NCBI GenBank assembly: GCA_013389015.1
Contig: JACAEE010000089.1
Coordinates: forward strand, 21,160 to 85,159
DNA: 64,000 nt
Direction: 5' to 3'
Origin: Hydrogenophilaceae bacterium
GTDB taxonomy: Bacteria; Pseudomonadota; Alphaproteobacteria; Caulobacterales; Aquidulcibacteraceae
Part shown: piece by piece, positions 8,085 through 17,313 of the stretch
Layout of the letters: every line of letters starts with the position of its first letter
How positions within the stretch are numbered: the stretch's first letter is position 1
Program-made: the position numbers and the translations under genes
The notes under the pieces: model-generated
What the model was told of the DNA's origin: nothing
The model's database searches: none
The model's input: only the letters and a program-made list of their open reading frames with translations

Positions 8085-9057
8085 GGATGTCCAGGCTCGC
8101 GAGGGTTCCATCGCCGCCGACGCGGCCAGCGCCGCCGAGGGCGTGGAGCGCATCGTCCGTCGCGATGAAGCCGTGGCCGTGGCGGGGCGCGGGCAGCGCG
8201 CCGGCCGGCGCCCACGCCTCCCCTTCCAGGGCGTAAAGCGCGGTCCCGACCGAAGCCGGCTCGAAGATTTCACCGCCGCCGGCGATGATCCGTCCACGGA
8301 AGGTCGCGGCGGCGAGGCCGCCGCGCGGCTCAGGGTATGGCGCGCCGTCGCGCCAGGCGCCGCTCCTCGCATCATAGACGTGGTGCGCGCCGGTCACGCC
8401 GCCGGCGACGGTGCGCCCGGAAATCACATGGATCGCGCCGCCGAGGCTCGCGACCGCAGCGGAATTGCGCGCCATCGGCAAGGGCGCGGCGCGCTCCCAT
8501 CGCGTCGCGCCGGCGGCGAGGACGAAGTGATCGTCGACATCGCTTTGATCGTTCCATGCCGCGTTGGCGGCGCCGCGCGGCGAACGCCCGCCAATCAGAT
8601 GGATGCGGCCCTGGTGCGCGATCGGGCACGCTTCGCCGATCGGTTTCGGCAGCGCGGGGCCTTCGACCCAGCCATCGCCCGCAAGCTTGAGCACGCGGTC
8701 GGTGCAGATCCACCGCACCCGCGTCGCCCCGCCGAGGAAGCCGCCGATCGCCCAAAGTTCGCCGTTCAGGCTGACGAGATGCACATGATGCGAGGGCGCC
8801 GGCAGCGGCGGACCTTCGCGCCAGCTTTGCGCGGCGAGATCGAAGACGATCACGCGCTCCGTCGCGCCGAGCGCCTGGGGCGAAAACCCGCCGGCGATCC
8901 AGATTCCGCCGTCATGCAGCGTCGGATAGATCTCCTGGACGGCGTAAGGCGCGTCCGGCCCGGCGCGCCAGTGCGTCGCAGGCGGCGGCGCCTGCGTCTG
9001 CGCGCAGGCCGGCGCCGTGAGCAGGGCGGCGATTGCGGCGCGTCTGGTCAGCGGCAT
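8077..9057 (-). CDS. Exported kelch-repeat protein
   Basis: 326 residues from the ATG at 9057. The N-terminus [19 protein letters not shown] is a signal peptide with a twin-arginine-like TRRAAIA; cleavage or lipidation near PACA is likely. The body holds about five to six kelch blades, each with a Gly-Gly pair and later Trp (for example [44 protein letters not shown]). This suggests a six-bladed beta-propeller in the periplasm. The longer frame to 9087 overlaps the upstream sodC stop and adds no signal, so 9057 is preferred. It lies 5 bp after sodC on the same strand, suggesting an operon. Confidence 0.82.
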   Translation of the reverse strand: MPLTRRAAIAALLTAPACAQTQAPPPATHWRAGPDAPYAVQEIYPTLHDGGIWIAGGFSPQALGATERVIVFDLAAQSWREGPPLPAPSHHVHLVSLNGELWAIGGFLGGATRVRWICTDRVLKLAGDGWVEGPALPKPIGEACPIAHQGRIHLIGGRSPRGAANAAWNDQSDVDDHFVLAAGATRWERAAPLPMARNSAAVASLGGAIHVISGRTVAGGVTGAHHVYDARSGAWRDGAPYPEPRGGLAAATFRGRIIAGGGEIFEPASVGTALYALEGEAWAPAGALPAPRHGHGFIATDDALHALGGAGRVGGDGTLASLDILS

Positions 9058-9062
9058 GGGGC

Positions 9063-9665
9063 TCAGCCCGCGGTGAACACGGCGCAAGCGAGGCGGGCGC
9101 CGGCGCCGCCGATGGGCTGGGTGGTCTGGTCGTCGCGCGCGGCGTGGATGATCAGGCTGGAGCCGTCGGCGTCCCAGATCGGGGTGCGGCCGGGCGCTTC
9201 GGGGCGCAGCGTCAGCAGCGGCGAATAGAGCTCGGCCTCGAAGGCGCCCGCTTCCGGCGCCCAGATCGAGGGGAGGTCTCCGGGCTCGGGCCCGTTGGGG
9301 TTCAGCAGGCCGTGGCGGCCGTCCCCCGCGCCTGCGTGCGATCCGGCGTGAGCGAATCCCTGCGCGCCGTCGTCGCAGCCGCCGACGCTGTGGATATGCG
9401 CGCCATGCCAGCCGGGCGGCAGCGCGCCTGCCTCAAGGCGCAGATGGATGAGCACCCCGGCCGGCCCTTCGGTCATCCGGGCGGTTCCCACCGGCGCGCC
9501 TGCGGCGTTCAGAATGGGCGCTTCCGCGGTTTGGCCGACGAAGTCGAGCCCGGAGGACGCCGTTTCCGCCGGCGCCGCCTCGCGCTCCTGCGGCGGGCTG
9601 CAGCCGCTGGCGAGGCCGAGGAGGGCGACGAAACAGGGGTTACGGAGGAAGGCGACGCGGGGCAT
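9063..9665 (-). CDS. sodC: Cu/Zn superoxide dismutase, periplasmic lipoprotein
   Basis: 200 residues. The lipobox LASGC near residues 18-22 predicts a lipid-anchored periplasmic enzyme that dismutates superoxide. Copper/zinc site motifs are visible: [13 protein letters not shown], then [24 protein letters not shown] (in place of the usual NPxxxxHG...GDLPN arrangement), [16 protein letters not shown], and [10 protein letters not shown] with the disulfide Cys. The arrangement matches the SodC family. It is followed at 5 bp by the kelch gene and lies divergent from gyrA. Confidence 0.9.
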   Translation of the reverse strand: MPRVAFLRNPCFVALLGLASGCSPPQEREAAPAETASSGLDFVGQTAEAPILNAAGAPVGTARMTEGPAGVLIHLRLEAGALPPGWHGAHIHSVGGCDDGAQGFAHAGSHAGAGDGRHGLLNPNGPEPGDLPSIWAPEAGAFEAELYSPLLTLRPEAPGRTPIWDADGSSLIIHAARDDQTTQPIGGAGARLACAVFTAG

Positions 9666-9800
9666 GGCGGCTCCTGCAATTGGACGGCGGCGTGGACCGG
9701 CGCTGGTTTGCCGGGCGCGGGGGGAAAGTGCTACCTAAGCAGCGAGTCACAAACAGGCCGCCGGCAGCCTCCTGCCCGGGCCGCAACATCGTCGATCACC

Positions 9801-12542
9801 TTGGCAGACACACACGATCCTGGCGACCCGCCGGAAGACGGATCCGCCGGTTCCGCGCTTCCGCCCGGCGTCGCGCCCATCCACATCGAAGACGAACTCA
9901 AGCGCTCCTATCTCGACTACGCGATGAGCGTGATCGTCGCGCGCGCGCTGCCGGACGTGCGCGACGGCCTCAAGCCCGTGCACCGGCGCATCCTCTACGG
10001 CATGTACGAGGAGGGAAACACCCACGACAAGCGCCACCGCAAGTCCGCCAACACCGTCGGCGAGGTGATGGGCCGCTACCACCCGCACGGGGACCTTGCG
10101 ATCTATGACGCGCTCGTGCGCATGGCGCAGGATTTTTCGATGGGCCTGCCGCTCATCGACGGCCAGGGCAATTTCGGCTCCGTCGACGGCGATCCGCCGG
10201 CGGCGATGCGCTACACCGAAAGCCGCCTGGCGAAGGCCGCCAATGCGCTGCTTGAAGACATCAAGGAAGACACCGTCGATTTCCAGCCGAACTATGACGG
10301 CGAGCGCCAGGAGCCGACGGTGCTGCCCGCGCGCTATCCGAACCTGCTCGTCAACGGCGCGGGCGGAATCGCGGTCGGCATGGCGACGAACATCCCGCCA
10401 CACAATCTGGGCGAAGTGATCGACGCCACGATCGCGATGATCGAGCGGCCGGACATCACCGAACTCGAACTGCTGGACATCGTTCCGGGCCCGGACTTTC
10501 CGACCGGCGGCGAGATCCTCGGGCGCGCCGGGGCGCGCATGGCGCTGGCGACGGGCCGCGGCTCCGTCGTCATTCGCGCCAAGCACCATATGGAGACGAT
10601 CCGCGGGCGCGAGGCGATCGTCTTCACCGAGATTCCGTACCAGGTGAACAAGGCGCAGATGTGCGAGAAGATCGGCGAACTCGTGCGCGAAAAGCGCGTC
10701 GAGGGCATCGCCGATATGCGCGATGAATCGAACCGCGAAGGCATCCGCATCGTGTTCGAGATCAAGCGCGACGCGGTGCCGGACGTCGTGCTGAATCAGC
10801 TCTACCGCTTCACCCAGCTGCAGACGTCCTTCGGCGTCAACATGCTGGCGCTCAATCGCGGGCGGCCTGAGCAGATGGGACTGCGTCCCATCCTCACGGC
10901 GTTCCTCTCATTTCGCGAACAGGTCGTCACCCGGCGCACCAAGTTCCGCCTGGCGAAGGCGCGCAAGCGCGGCCACGAGACGGTCGGCCTGGCGATCGCG
11001 GTGGCGAACATCGACGAAGTGATCCGCACGATTCGCCAAAGCGCCGATCCGGCGGAGGCGCGCGAACGGCTGCTCGCCCGCTCCTGGCCCGTCGGCGACA
11101 TGCTGCCGCTGATCGAACTCATCGCCGATCCGCGCTCGAACGCGATCGAAGAGATCGACGGGGCCGCTTCGCTCAAGCTCTCGGACGAACAGGCGCGCGC
11201 GATCCTGGCCTTGCAGCTGGCGCGGCTCACGGGCCTTGGGCGCGACGACATCGCCAAGGCCGCGCGCGAGATCGCCGAGGAGATCAAGGGGCTGCTCGAA
11301 ATCCTCGCATCGCGGCAGATGATCCTCGACATCATCAAGGCGGAGCTTCTGGAGGTGAAGGCGGCGTTCGCGATTCCGCGGCGCACCACGTTCTCCGAAG
11401 CCGAAGGCGAGATCGACGACGAGGCGCTGATCACGCGCGAGGACATGGTCGTCACCGTCACCCATGGCGGCTACGCTAAGCGCACGCCCCTCTCGCAGTA
11501 CCGCAGGCAGCGGCGCGGCGGGCGCGGGCGCGCCGGCATGACCACCAAGGACGAGGATTACGTGACGCGGCTCTTCGTAGCCTCGACGCATACGCCGATC
11601 CTGTTCTTCTCCTCCACCGGGATCGTCTACAAGGAGAAGGTGTGGCGCCTGCCGCTGGGCGATCCGCGCACGCGCGGGCGGGCGCTGATCAATATTCTCA
11701 ATCTCGATGCGGGCGAGACCATCACCTCGGTGATGGCGCTGCCGGAAAATGAAGGCGATTGGGACAAGCTGGACGTCATGTTCGCGACCAAGAGCGGGCA
11801 GGTCCGGCGCAACAAGCTCTCTGACTTCACGCAGGTCTACCGGGCCGGCAAGATCGCCATGAAGCTGGACGAGGGCGACGGCATCGTCGACGTCCAGATC
11901 TGCGACGAGGACAGCGACATTCTCCTCACCACCGCGCAAGCGCAGTGCATCCGCTTCCGCGCCACGGACGTGCGCGTGTTCAAGGGGCGGGATTCGACCG
12001 GCGTGCGCGGCATCGATCTGAAGGAAGGCGATTCCGTCATCGGCATGGCGGTCCTGAAGCATGTGGACGTGACCGCGGGCGAAGTGCGCGCCTTCTTCAA
12101 GTGGGACGCGCAGGATCGCGGCGAAGTCGAGCCGGAGGAGAACGGCGAGGAGAGCGGCGAGGCGGAGGTTCCCTTCGAGCGGCTCACCTGGCTCAAGACC
12201 CAGGAGCAGTTCATCCTCACAGTCACGTCCGACGGCCTCGGCAAGCGCGCCTCCTCCTTCGAGTACCGGACGACCGGGCGCGGCGGCAAAGGCCTCATCG
12301 CGCATCGCCTGCAGGAAGGCGCACGCCTCGTTGCGTCCTTCCCGGTGAAGGACGAAGAGGAATTGATGCTGGTGACTGATAAGGGCCAGCTCATCCGCAC
12401 GGGCGTGAAGGACATCCGCATCGCCGGGCGCGCCACGCAGGGCGTGTGGATCATACGACCGGGCGAAGACGAGCATGTGGTCGCAGCCGAACGGCTGGAG
12501 GACGTCGATGGCGGCGAAGACGGCGGCGAGCCTGCCGAATAA
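9801..12542 (+). CDS. gyrA: DNA gyrase subunit A
   Basis: 913 residues from a TTG at 9801, the only plausible start just before the conserved [20 protein letters not shown]; an ATG is absent there. GyrA breaks and rejoins DNA within the A2B2 gyrase. The active-site Tyr is in AAMRYTE (Tyr138, E. coli Tyr122). The GyrA box QRRGGRG is present in the C-terminal pinwheel, which separates it from ParC. At the quinolone-resistance position the motif reads [10 protein letters not shown]: Leu99 replaces E. coli Ser83 while Asp103 (Asp87) is kept. An acidic insertion ([16 protein letters not shown]) lies in the pinwheel, and the tail is acidic. coaD follows at 16 bp. Confidence 0.97.
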   Translation: MADTHDPGDPPEDGSAGSALPPGVAPIHIEDELKRSYLDYAMSVIVARALPDVRDGLKPVHRRILYGMYEEGNTHDKRHRKSANTVGEVMGRYHPHGDLAIYDALVRMAQDFSMGLPLIDGQGNFGSVDGDPPAAMRYTESRLAKAANALLEDIKEDTVDFQPNYDGERQEPTVLPARYPNLLVNGAGGIAVGMATNIPPHNLGEVIDATIAMIERPDITELELLDIVPGPDFPTGGEILGRAGARMALATGRGSVVIRAKHHMETIRGREAIVFTEIPYQVNKAQMCEKIGELVREKRVEGIADMRDESNREGIRIVFEIKRDAVPDVVLNQLYRFTQLQTSFGVNMLALNRGRPEQMGLRPILTAFLSFREQVVTRRTKFRLAKARKRGHETVGLAIAVANIDEVIRTIRQSADPAEARERLLARSWPVGDMLPLIELIADPRSNAIEEIDGAASLKLSDEQARAILALQLARLTGLGRDDIAKAAREIAEEIKGLLEILASRQMILDIIKAELLEVKAAFAIPRRTTFSEAEGEIDDEALITREDMVVTVTHGGYAKRTPLSQYRRQRRGGRGRAGMTTKDEDYVTRLFVASTHTPILFFSSTGIVYKEKVWRLPLGDPRTRGRALINILNLDAGETITSVMALPENEGDWDKLDVMFATKSGQVRRNKLSDFTQVYRAGKIAMKLDEGDGIVDVQICDEDSDILLTTAQAQCIRFRATDVRVFKGRDSTGVRGIDLKEGDSVIGMAVLKHVDVTAGEVRAFFKWDAQDRGEVEPEENGEESGEAEVPFERLTWLKTQEQFILTVTSDGLGKRASSFEYRTTGRGGKGLIAHRLQEGARLVASFPVKDEEELMLVTDKGQLIRTGVKDIRIAGRATQGVWIIRPGEDEHVVAAERLEDVDGGEDGGEPAE

Positions 12543-12558
12543 ACGTGAGGAGGCGTGC

Positions 12559-13056
12559 ATGACCGTCAAACCGCTGGTCGGGCTCTATCCGGGCACGTTC
12601 GACCCGCTCACCAACGGCCATCTCGACATCATCCGCCGCGCCGAAAAGCTGGTGGACAGGCTGGTCATCGGCGTCGCGATCAACCGCGACAAGGGCCCGC
12701 TGTTCACGCTGGAGGAACGGGTCGCGATGGTCACGGAAGAGACCAAGCGCCTCAAGCTCGACATGGAGATCGAGGTTCGCGCTTTTGACACATTGCTGAT
12801 GAAGTTCGCCGAAGAAGTCGCTGCGCACGTGATCGTGCGCGGATTGCGCGCGGTGTCCGACTTTGAGTATGAATTCCAGATGGTGGGGATGAACCAAAAG
12901 TTGAATCCCAACATCGAAACGGTCTTCCTCATGGCCGATCCGACGCATCAGGCGATCGCGTCGCGGCTGGTGAAGGAAATCGCGCGCCTGAAAGGCGATG
13001 TGCGGCATTTCGTGCCTGCGGCGGTCGAACAACGGCTGCGGGCCAAGTTCGGGTGA
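12559..13056 (+). CDS. coaD: Phosphopantetheine adenylyltransferase
   Basis: 165 residues. It catalyses the penultimate step of coenzyme A synthesis, 4'-phosphopantetheine plus ATP to dephospho-CoA. The nucleotidyltransferase signature GTFDPLTNGHLDIIRRA (T/HxGH motif) is at residues 10-26. ADPTHQAIASRLVKEIARL carries the second, SSxxVKE-like motif. The start is the ATG at 12559, with GAGGAGG 5 bases upstream. It follows gyrA by 16 bp, and its stop is 5 bp before the cyclophilin start, so a gyrA-coaD-ppi transcript is likely. Confidence 0.97.
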   Translation: MTVKPLVGLYPGTFDPLTNGHLDIIRRAEKLVDRLVIGVAINRDKGPLFTLEERVAMVTEETKRLKLDMEIEVRAFDTLLMKFAEEVAAHVIVRGLRAVSDFEYEFQMVGMNQKLNPNIETVFLMADPTHQAIASRLVKEIARLKGDVRHFVPAAVEQRLRAKFG

Positions 13057-13061
13057 GAGCC

Positions 13062-13937
13062 ATGCGTGGGTTCGCGCTTGCATTCTTGTGTCTGGTTCTG
13101 GCGGGAACGGCGAGCGCGCAGCGTGCGCCCGACGCCGCCGTCTGGCGCCCGCTCGATCCTGAGAACACGCTCTATATCGACACCGCCCACGGGCGGATCG
13201 TGGTGGAGATGTATCCGGAAGTGGCGCCGCGCGCGGTCGAGCGGATCAAGACGCTTGCGCGCATGCAATTCTATGACGGGCTCACGTTTCATCGCGTCAT
13301 CGAGGGCTTCATGGCCCAGGGCGGCGATCCTCTGGGCGACGGCACGGGGGCATCGCCGCTGCCTGATCTGCCGGCGGAGTTCACGTTCCGGCGCGGCGCC
13401 GAATTCCCCTTCGTCCAGGCCGCGCAGCAGACCAATTTCCGGCTCGGCTTCTACAAGGCCATGCCGATCGCCACCCAGCCCGACGCGCTCATGAGCGCCA
13501 CCGCCGACGGGCGCGTCTACGCGCACGGGCTGCACTGCCCCGGCGTCGCCTCGATGGCGCGCGGCGAGGACGACAACACCGCCAACAGCCAGTTCTTCCT
13601 CATGCGCGACGCCTATCCGCGGCTGGACGGGGAATACACCATCTGGGGCCGTGTGGTCTTCGGGCTGGACGTCGTGCGCCGGCTCAATGTGGGAGAGCCC
13701 CCGCCGAATCCTGACCGCATGCTGCAGGTGCGCGTCGCGGCCGATCTGCCCGAGTCGGAGCGGGCGCCCATCTATGTCATGCGTACGGACAGCCGCGAGT
13801 TCCGCGACTTGATCCAGGACGTGCGGCGCGAGCGCCGGGCCGATTTCTCCGTCTGCGACATCGAAGTTCCCGCGCGCGTGCCGCGCACCCAGGAAAGAGA
13901 GAGACGCTGGTGGTCGATCATACCGTTTCTGAACTAG
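13062..13937 (+). CDS. Exported cyclophilin-type peptidyl-prolyl isomerase
   Basis: 291 residues from the ATG at 13062. The signal peptide MRGFALAFLCLVLAGTASAQ has an ASA cleavage site, so it is periplasmic. The cyclophilin core includes FYDGLTFHRVIEGFMAQGGD, then SMARGEDDNTANSQFFLM and LDGEYTIWGRVVFGLDVVRR. About 45 extra residues (from FRRGAEFPFV to YAHGLHCPG) interrupt the fold between the GGDP loop and the SMAR strand. A 60-residue C-terminal extension is also present. It overlaps the next cyclophilin gene by 28 bp. It probably assists folding of envelope proteins. Confidence 0.9.
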   Translation: MRGFALAFLCLVLAGTASAQRAPDAAVWRPLDPENTLYIDTAHGRIVVEMYPEVAPRAVERIKTLARMQFYDGLTFHRVIEGFMAQGGDPLGDGTGASPLPDLPAEFTFRRGAEFPFVQAAQQTNFRLGFYKAMPIATQPDALMSATADGRVYAHGLHCPGVASMARGEDDNTANSQFFLMRDAYPRLDGEYTIWGRVVFGLDVVRRLNVGEPPPNPDRMLQVRVAADLPESERAPIYVMRTDSREFRDLIQDVRRERRADFSVCDIEVPARVPRTQERERRWWSIIPFLN

Positions 13938-14368
13938 TGATGACGCTCGAGACGGGCGACGTCCGCATTCGCCTTCGCCCGGACCTCGCGCCCGGTCACG
14001 TGCAGCGCATCGCCGAGCTCGCCAACGAGGGCTTCTATGACGGGGTGGTGTTCCATCGCGTGATCGACGGCTTCATGGCGCAAGGCGGCGACCCCACCGG
14101 CACGGGGCGCGGCGGATCGAAGAAGCCGAACCTCAAGGCGGAGTTTTCGCGCGAGCCGCATGTGCGCGGCGTGTGCTCCATGGCGCGCTCGCAGGATCCG
14201 AACTCGGCCAACAGCCAGTTCTTCATCTGCTTCGGCGACGCGCGCTTCCTCGACGGGCAATACACCGTTTGGGGCGAAGTGACCTCCGGCATGGAGCATG
14301 TCGACGCGTTGCCCAAAGGCGAGCCGCCGCGCAGTCCCGGAAAGATCGTGACGATGCGGGCGGCGTGA
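13910..14368 (+). CDS. ppiB: Cytoplasmic cyclophilin-type peptidyl-prolyl isomerase
   Basis: 152 residues, the standard compact cyclophilin, with no signal peptide. Motifs are FYDGVVFHRVIDGFMAQGGD, GRGGSKKPNLKAEF, SMARSQDPNSANSQFFICF and FLDGQYTVWGEVTSGMEHVD, including the catalytic Arg of FHRV and the QGGD and NSQFF substrate groove. The start is GTG at 13910 after a GGAAAGAGAG purine run; an ATG ten codons later (13940) is the alternative. It overlaps the preceding exported paralogue by 28 bp, so translation is probably coupled. Confidence 0.93.
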   Translation: MVDHTVSELVMTLETGDVRIRLRPDLAPGHVQRIAELANEGFYDGVVFHRVIDGFMAQGGDPTGTGRGGSKKPNLKAEFSREPHVRGVCSMARSQDPNSANSQFFICFGDARFLDGQYTVWGEVTSGMEHVDALPKGEPPRSPGKIVTMRAA

Positions 14369-14410
14369 TCGGGACATGCGCCGCGCGCAAGCCGGGGCAG
14401 GGTGTTCGCC

Positions 14411-15457
14411 ATGCGCGTCGAGCTGTTCGATTTTGAACTCCCTGACGAGCTGATCGCGCTCAGGCCCGCGCGGCCGCGAGAGCGCGCGCGGCTGCTCGTG
14501 GATGCGGGGGCGGAATTCGCCGACCACGTGGTCGGCGACGCGCCAGCGCTGCTGCGGCCGGGCGACCTCCTCGTCTTCAACGATACGCGGGTGATTCCAG
14601 CGCGCTTGAAGGGGATGCGTGAGCGCGAGGACGGCGCCGTGCGTGTGGAGGCCACATTGATCGAACGCCTGGGGCCGGCGCGGTGGCGGGCGTTCGCCAA
14701 GCCCGGAAGGCGGCTTCGGATCGGCGACGAAGTGCGCTTTGGGACGTTTGACGCCAGAGTGGCTGCGAAAGACGAAGAGGGCGTCGTCACGCTTGATTTC
14801 GATCTCGGCGGCGCGCACCTCGACGCCGCGATCGCCGCGCATGGGCAAACGCCGCTGCCGCCCTACATCGCCAGCCGCCGGCCGGAGGACGAGGCCGACA
14901 TCACCGACTACCAGACCGTCTATGCGCGCCGCGACGGCGCGGTGGCCGCGCCGACGGCGGGACTGCACTTCTCCGAAGATCTCCTGCGCGCGCTCGACGG
15001 CGCGGGCGTGGGACGGGCGTTCGTGACCTTGCATGTCGGCGCCGGCACGTTCCTGCCGGTCAAGGCGGCCGACACCGCCGACCATGTGATGCACAGCGAA
15101 TGGCGCGAGATCAGCGCCGAGACCGCCGCGCGGATCAACCAAGCCAAGCGCGCCGGGCGCCGCGTCGTCGCAATCGGCACGACGGCGCTGAGGACGCTCG
15201 AGTCCGCGGCGAACGAGGCCGGCGAGCTGAGCGCGACCTCCGGCGCGACCGACATCTTCATCACCCCGGGCTACCGCTTCCGCGTGGTCGATGGGCTCTG
15301 GACCAATTTTCACCTGCCGCGCTCGACGCTGTTCATGCTCATCGCCGCCTTCATCGGCCTGGAGCGCGCCAAGGCGGCGTACGCCCACGCGATCGCGCAG
15401 CGCTATCGCTTCTATTCCTACGGAGACGCGTGCCTCTTCTGGCGGAACCCGCGGTGA
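14411..15457 (+). CDS. queA: S-adenosylmethionine:tRNA ribosyltransferase-isomerase
   Basis: 348 residues from the ATG at 14411. It transfers the ribosyl moiety of SAM to preQ1 in tRNA to form epoxyqueuosine. Family motifs are [15 protein letters not shown] at the start, [68 protein letters not shown] and [12 protein letters not shown] at the end. The stop overlaps the GTG start of tgt, which provides the previous step in the same pathway, so the two are translationally coupled. Confidence 0.97.
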   Translation: MRVELFDFELPDELIALRPARPRERARLLVDAGAEFADHVVGDAPALLRPGDLLVFNDTRVIPARLKGMREREDGAVRVEATLIERLGPARWRAFAKPGRRLRIGDEVRFGTFDARVAAKDEEGVVTLDFDLGGAHLDAAIAAHGQTPLPPYIASRRPEDEADITDYQTVYARRDGAVAAPTAGLHFSEDLLRALDGAGVGRAFVTLHVGAGTFLPVKAADTADHVMHSEWREISAETAARINQAKRAGRRVVAIGTTALRTLESAANEAGELSATSGATDIFITPGYRFRVVDGLWTNFHLPRSTLFMLIAAFIGLERAKAAYAHAIAQRYRFYSYGDACLFWRNPR

Positions 15458-16572
15458 GTTTTCCGTTCGCCATCGATGCGACGGACGGCGCGGCGCGTAC
15501 GGGCGCGCTCACGACGTCGCGCGGCGTGATCCGCACGCCGGCGTTCATGCCGGTGGGGACGGCGGGCGGGGTGAAGGGGCTTTCCGTCGCGCAGGTCAAA
15601 TCCACCGGCGCCGACATCATGCTCGCCAACACCTATCACCTCATGTTGCGGCCTGGCGCGGAACGCGTGGCGCGCCTGGGCGGGCTGCACGCGTTCTCGA
15701 GCTGGGACGGGCCGATCATCACCGATTCCGGCGGCTATCAGGTGATGTCGCTGGCGAAGCTCCGTACGCTGAGCGAGACCGGCGTCGTCTTCCGCAGCCA
15801 TATCGACGGCGCCGCGTATGAGTTGACGCCGGAGCGCGCGGTGGAGATCCAGGCCGATCTCCTCGGCGTCGACATCATCATGCAACTGGATGAATGTCCC
15901 GCCTTGCCGGCGCCGCGGGCGGAGGTGGAAACCGCCATGGAGCGCTCCTTGCGCTGGGCGGTACGCTGCAAGCGTGCGTTCGGCCAACGCCAAACGCAGA
16001 ACCTGTTCGCGATCGTTCAGGGCGGCGTTGACGAAAGCCTGCGCCGGCGATCGGCCGAAGCGCTGGTTGCGGAAGGGTTCGACGGCTACGCCGTCGGCGG
16101 GCTGGCGGTCGGCGAGCCGCAGGCGGAGATGCTGCGCACGCTCGACGCCACGGTCCCGCTTCTGCCGCGCGAACGCCCGCGCTATCTCATGGGCGTCGGC
16201 AAGCCGATCGATCTGGTGGAGGCCGTGGCGCGCGGGATCGACATGTTCGATTGCGTGATCCCGACGCGCTCGGGCCGGCATGGCCAGGCCTGGAGCGATG
16301 CGGGGCCGATCAATCTCAAGAACGCGCGCTATGCGGAGGATCGCGCGCCGCTCGACGAGGGGCTCGATTGTCCCGCTAGCCGCGACTATTCCAAGGCGTT
16401 CCTGCATCACCTGGTGAAGAGCGAGGAACTGTTCGCGCAGGTCGCCCTCTCCTGGCACAACCTTGCCTACTACCAGCGCCTGATGCAGCGCATGCGCGAG
16501 GCGATCGCCGCACGGGCCTTCGGCGACTTCGCCGCCGCCTTTCGTGAACGCTGGGCGCGCGCCGCCGACTGA
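15454..16572 (+). CDS. tgt: tRNA-guanine transglycosylase
   Basis: 372 residues from GTG at 15454. It exchanges guanine 34 for preQ1 in GU(N) tRNAs. Motifs are [44 protein letters not shown] with the catalytic-pocket Asp, and [20 protein letters not shown] with DCVIPTR (nucleophile Asp). The zinc site motif normally written C-x-C-x2-C is changed here: the region reads [17 protein letters not shown], so only one Cys and the later His are obvious. An in-frame GTG at 15430 is the alternative start. It overlaps queA. Confidence 0.96.
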   Translation: MSFPFAIDATDGAARTGALTTSRGVIRTPAFMPVGTAGGVKGLSVAQVKSTGADIMLANTYHLMLRPGAERVARLGGLHAFSSWDGPIITDSGGYQVMSLAKLRTLSETGVVFRSHIDGAAYELTPERAVEIQADLLGVDIIMQLDECPALPAPRAEVETAMERSLRWAVRCKRAFGQRQTQNLFAIVQGGVDESLRRRSAEALVAEGFDGYAVGGLAVGEPQAEMLRTLDATVPLLPRERPRYLMGVGKPIDLVEAVARGIDMFDCVIPTRSGRHGQAWSDAGPINLKNARYAEDRAPLDEGLDCPASRDYSKAFLHHLVKSEELFAQVALSWHNLAYYQRLMQRMREAIAARAFGDFAAAFRERWARAAD

Positions 16573-16573
16573 T

Positions 16574-17197
16574 TTACGGCGGCGAGCCGACGCCGGCAGG
16601 ATGCGGATTGGCCCGTTCCTGCTCTTCGCGCGCCTCTCGCCGCGCGGTTTCGGGCGGCGGCGGCGCCGGCACGACCGCCCGGCAGCCCAGCGAGGCGCCG
16701 TAGCCGCGCAGGAACGCGCGCCGGGTCTGGCCCATGCTGATCGCTTCGGCGTAGCGGCGCTGGGCGCGCTGGGCGCCGGAGAGGCGCCGCACCCAGGACC
16801 GGAACGGCACAGCGTCGCCGGCGACGTCGCCGGCGGCGTTGACGGCGGCGTTGGACGCCTCATCCGCCCCGCGCTGCGTCATCGTGCGCTCTTCGGGCGG
16901 CTGGAAATCCTCCTCGCCCAGCACCGCATCGAGCTGGCCGATTTCGTACAGGATCGTCGGGCAGCCGCCGACGAGATTCGTCGTTGAATACGGATATTTG
17001 AGCTGTTCGAGGATCTCCGGAATGTCGGGCCGGATGAGGCCGACGTCGCGGAGCGGCGAGGTCGCCGCGTCGGCGAATCCCCGGCGCGTGCGGTCGCCGC
17101 GACTGTCGTCGTCCCGGCTGCCGCTGGAGCTGGCGCAGCCCGTCATCGCCAGGACGGCCAAGCCCATGGCCGCCATGCGGGTGGTGAATCGGATCAT
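16574..17197 (-). CDS. Predicted lipoprotein, conserved alphaproteobacterial type
   Basis: 207 residues. The signal sequence MIRFTTRMAAMGLAVLAMTG ends in a lipobox MTGC (Cys21). After a polar Ser/Asp/Arg linker comes a compact region, SPLRDVGLIRPDIPEILEQL, then CPTILYEIGQLDAVLGEEDF. The middle is Ala/Gly-rich and low-complexity, and two later cysteine-containing patches end in a Pro/Glu-rich tail. I recognise the general pattern of an alphaproteobacterial outer-membrane-linked lipoprotein, but not a function. It is convergent with tgt, with only 1 bp between them. Confidence 0.65.
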   Translation of the reverse strand: MIRFTTRMAAMGLAVLAMTGCASSSGSRDDDSRGDRTRRGFADAATSPLRDVGLIRPDIPEILEQLKYPYSTTNLVGGCPTILYEIGQLDAVLGEEDFQPPEERTMTQRGADEASNAAVNAAGDVAGDAVPFRSWVRRLSGAQRAQRRYAEAISMGQTRRAFLRGYGASLGCRAVVPAPPPPETARREAREEQERANPHPAGVGSPP

Positions 17198-17313
17198 CGC
17201 GCTCCTCTGACGAGGTCTCCATAAACTGCGCCGCGGGGATCGCCAATGACGGCATGTAGTCGCCGCCGGCGCGCTTGGCGCGGCGCTCGCGCCCAGGTTA
17301 AGGGCATCGCGCC

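Noticed and set aside
10095..10097. GyrA Leu99 as a recently selected resistance mutation
   Set aside because: The ParC paralogue is also non-Ser at the matching site, and nothing suggests a recent change; an ancestral state is simpler.
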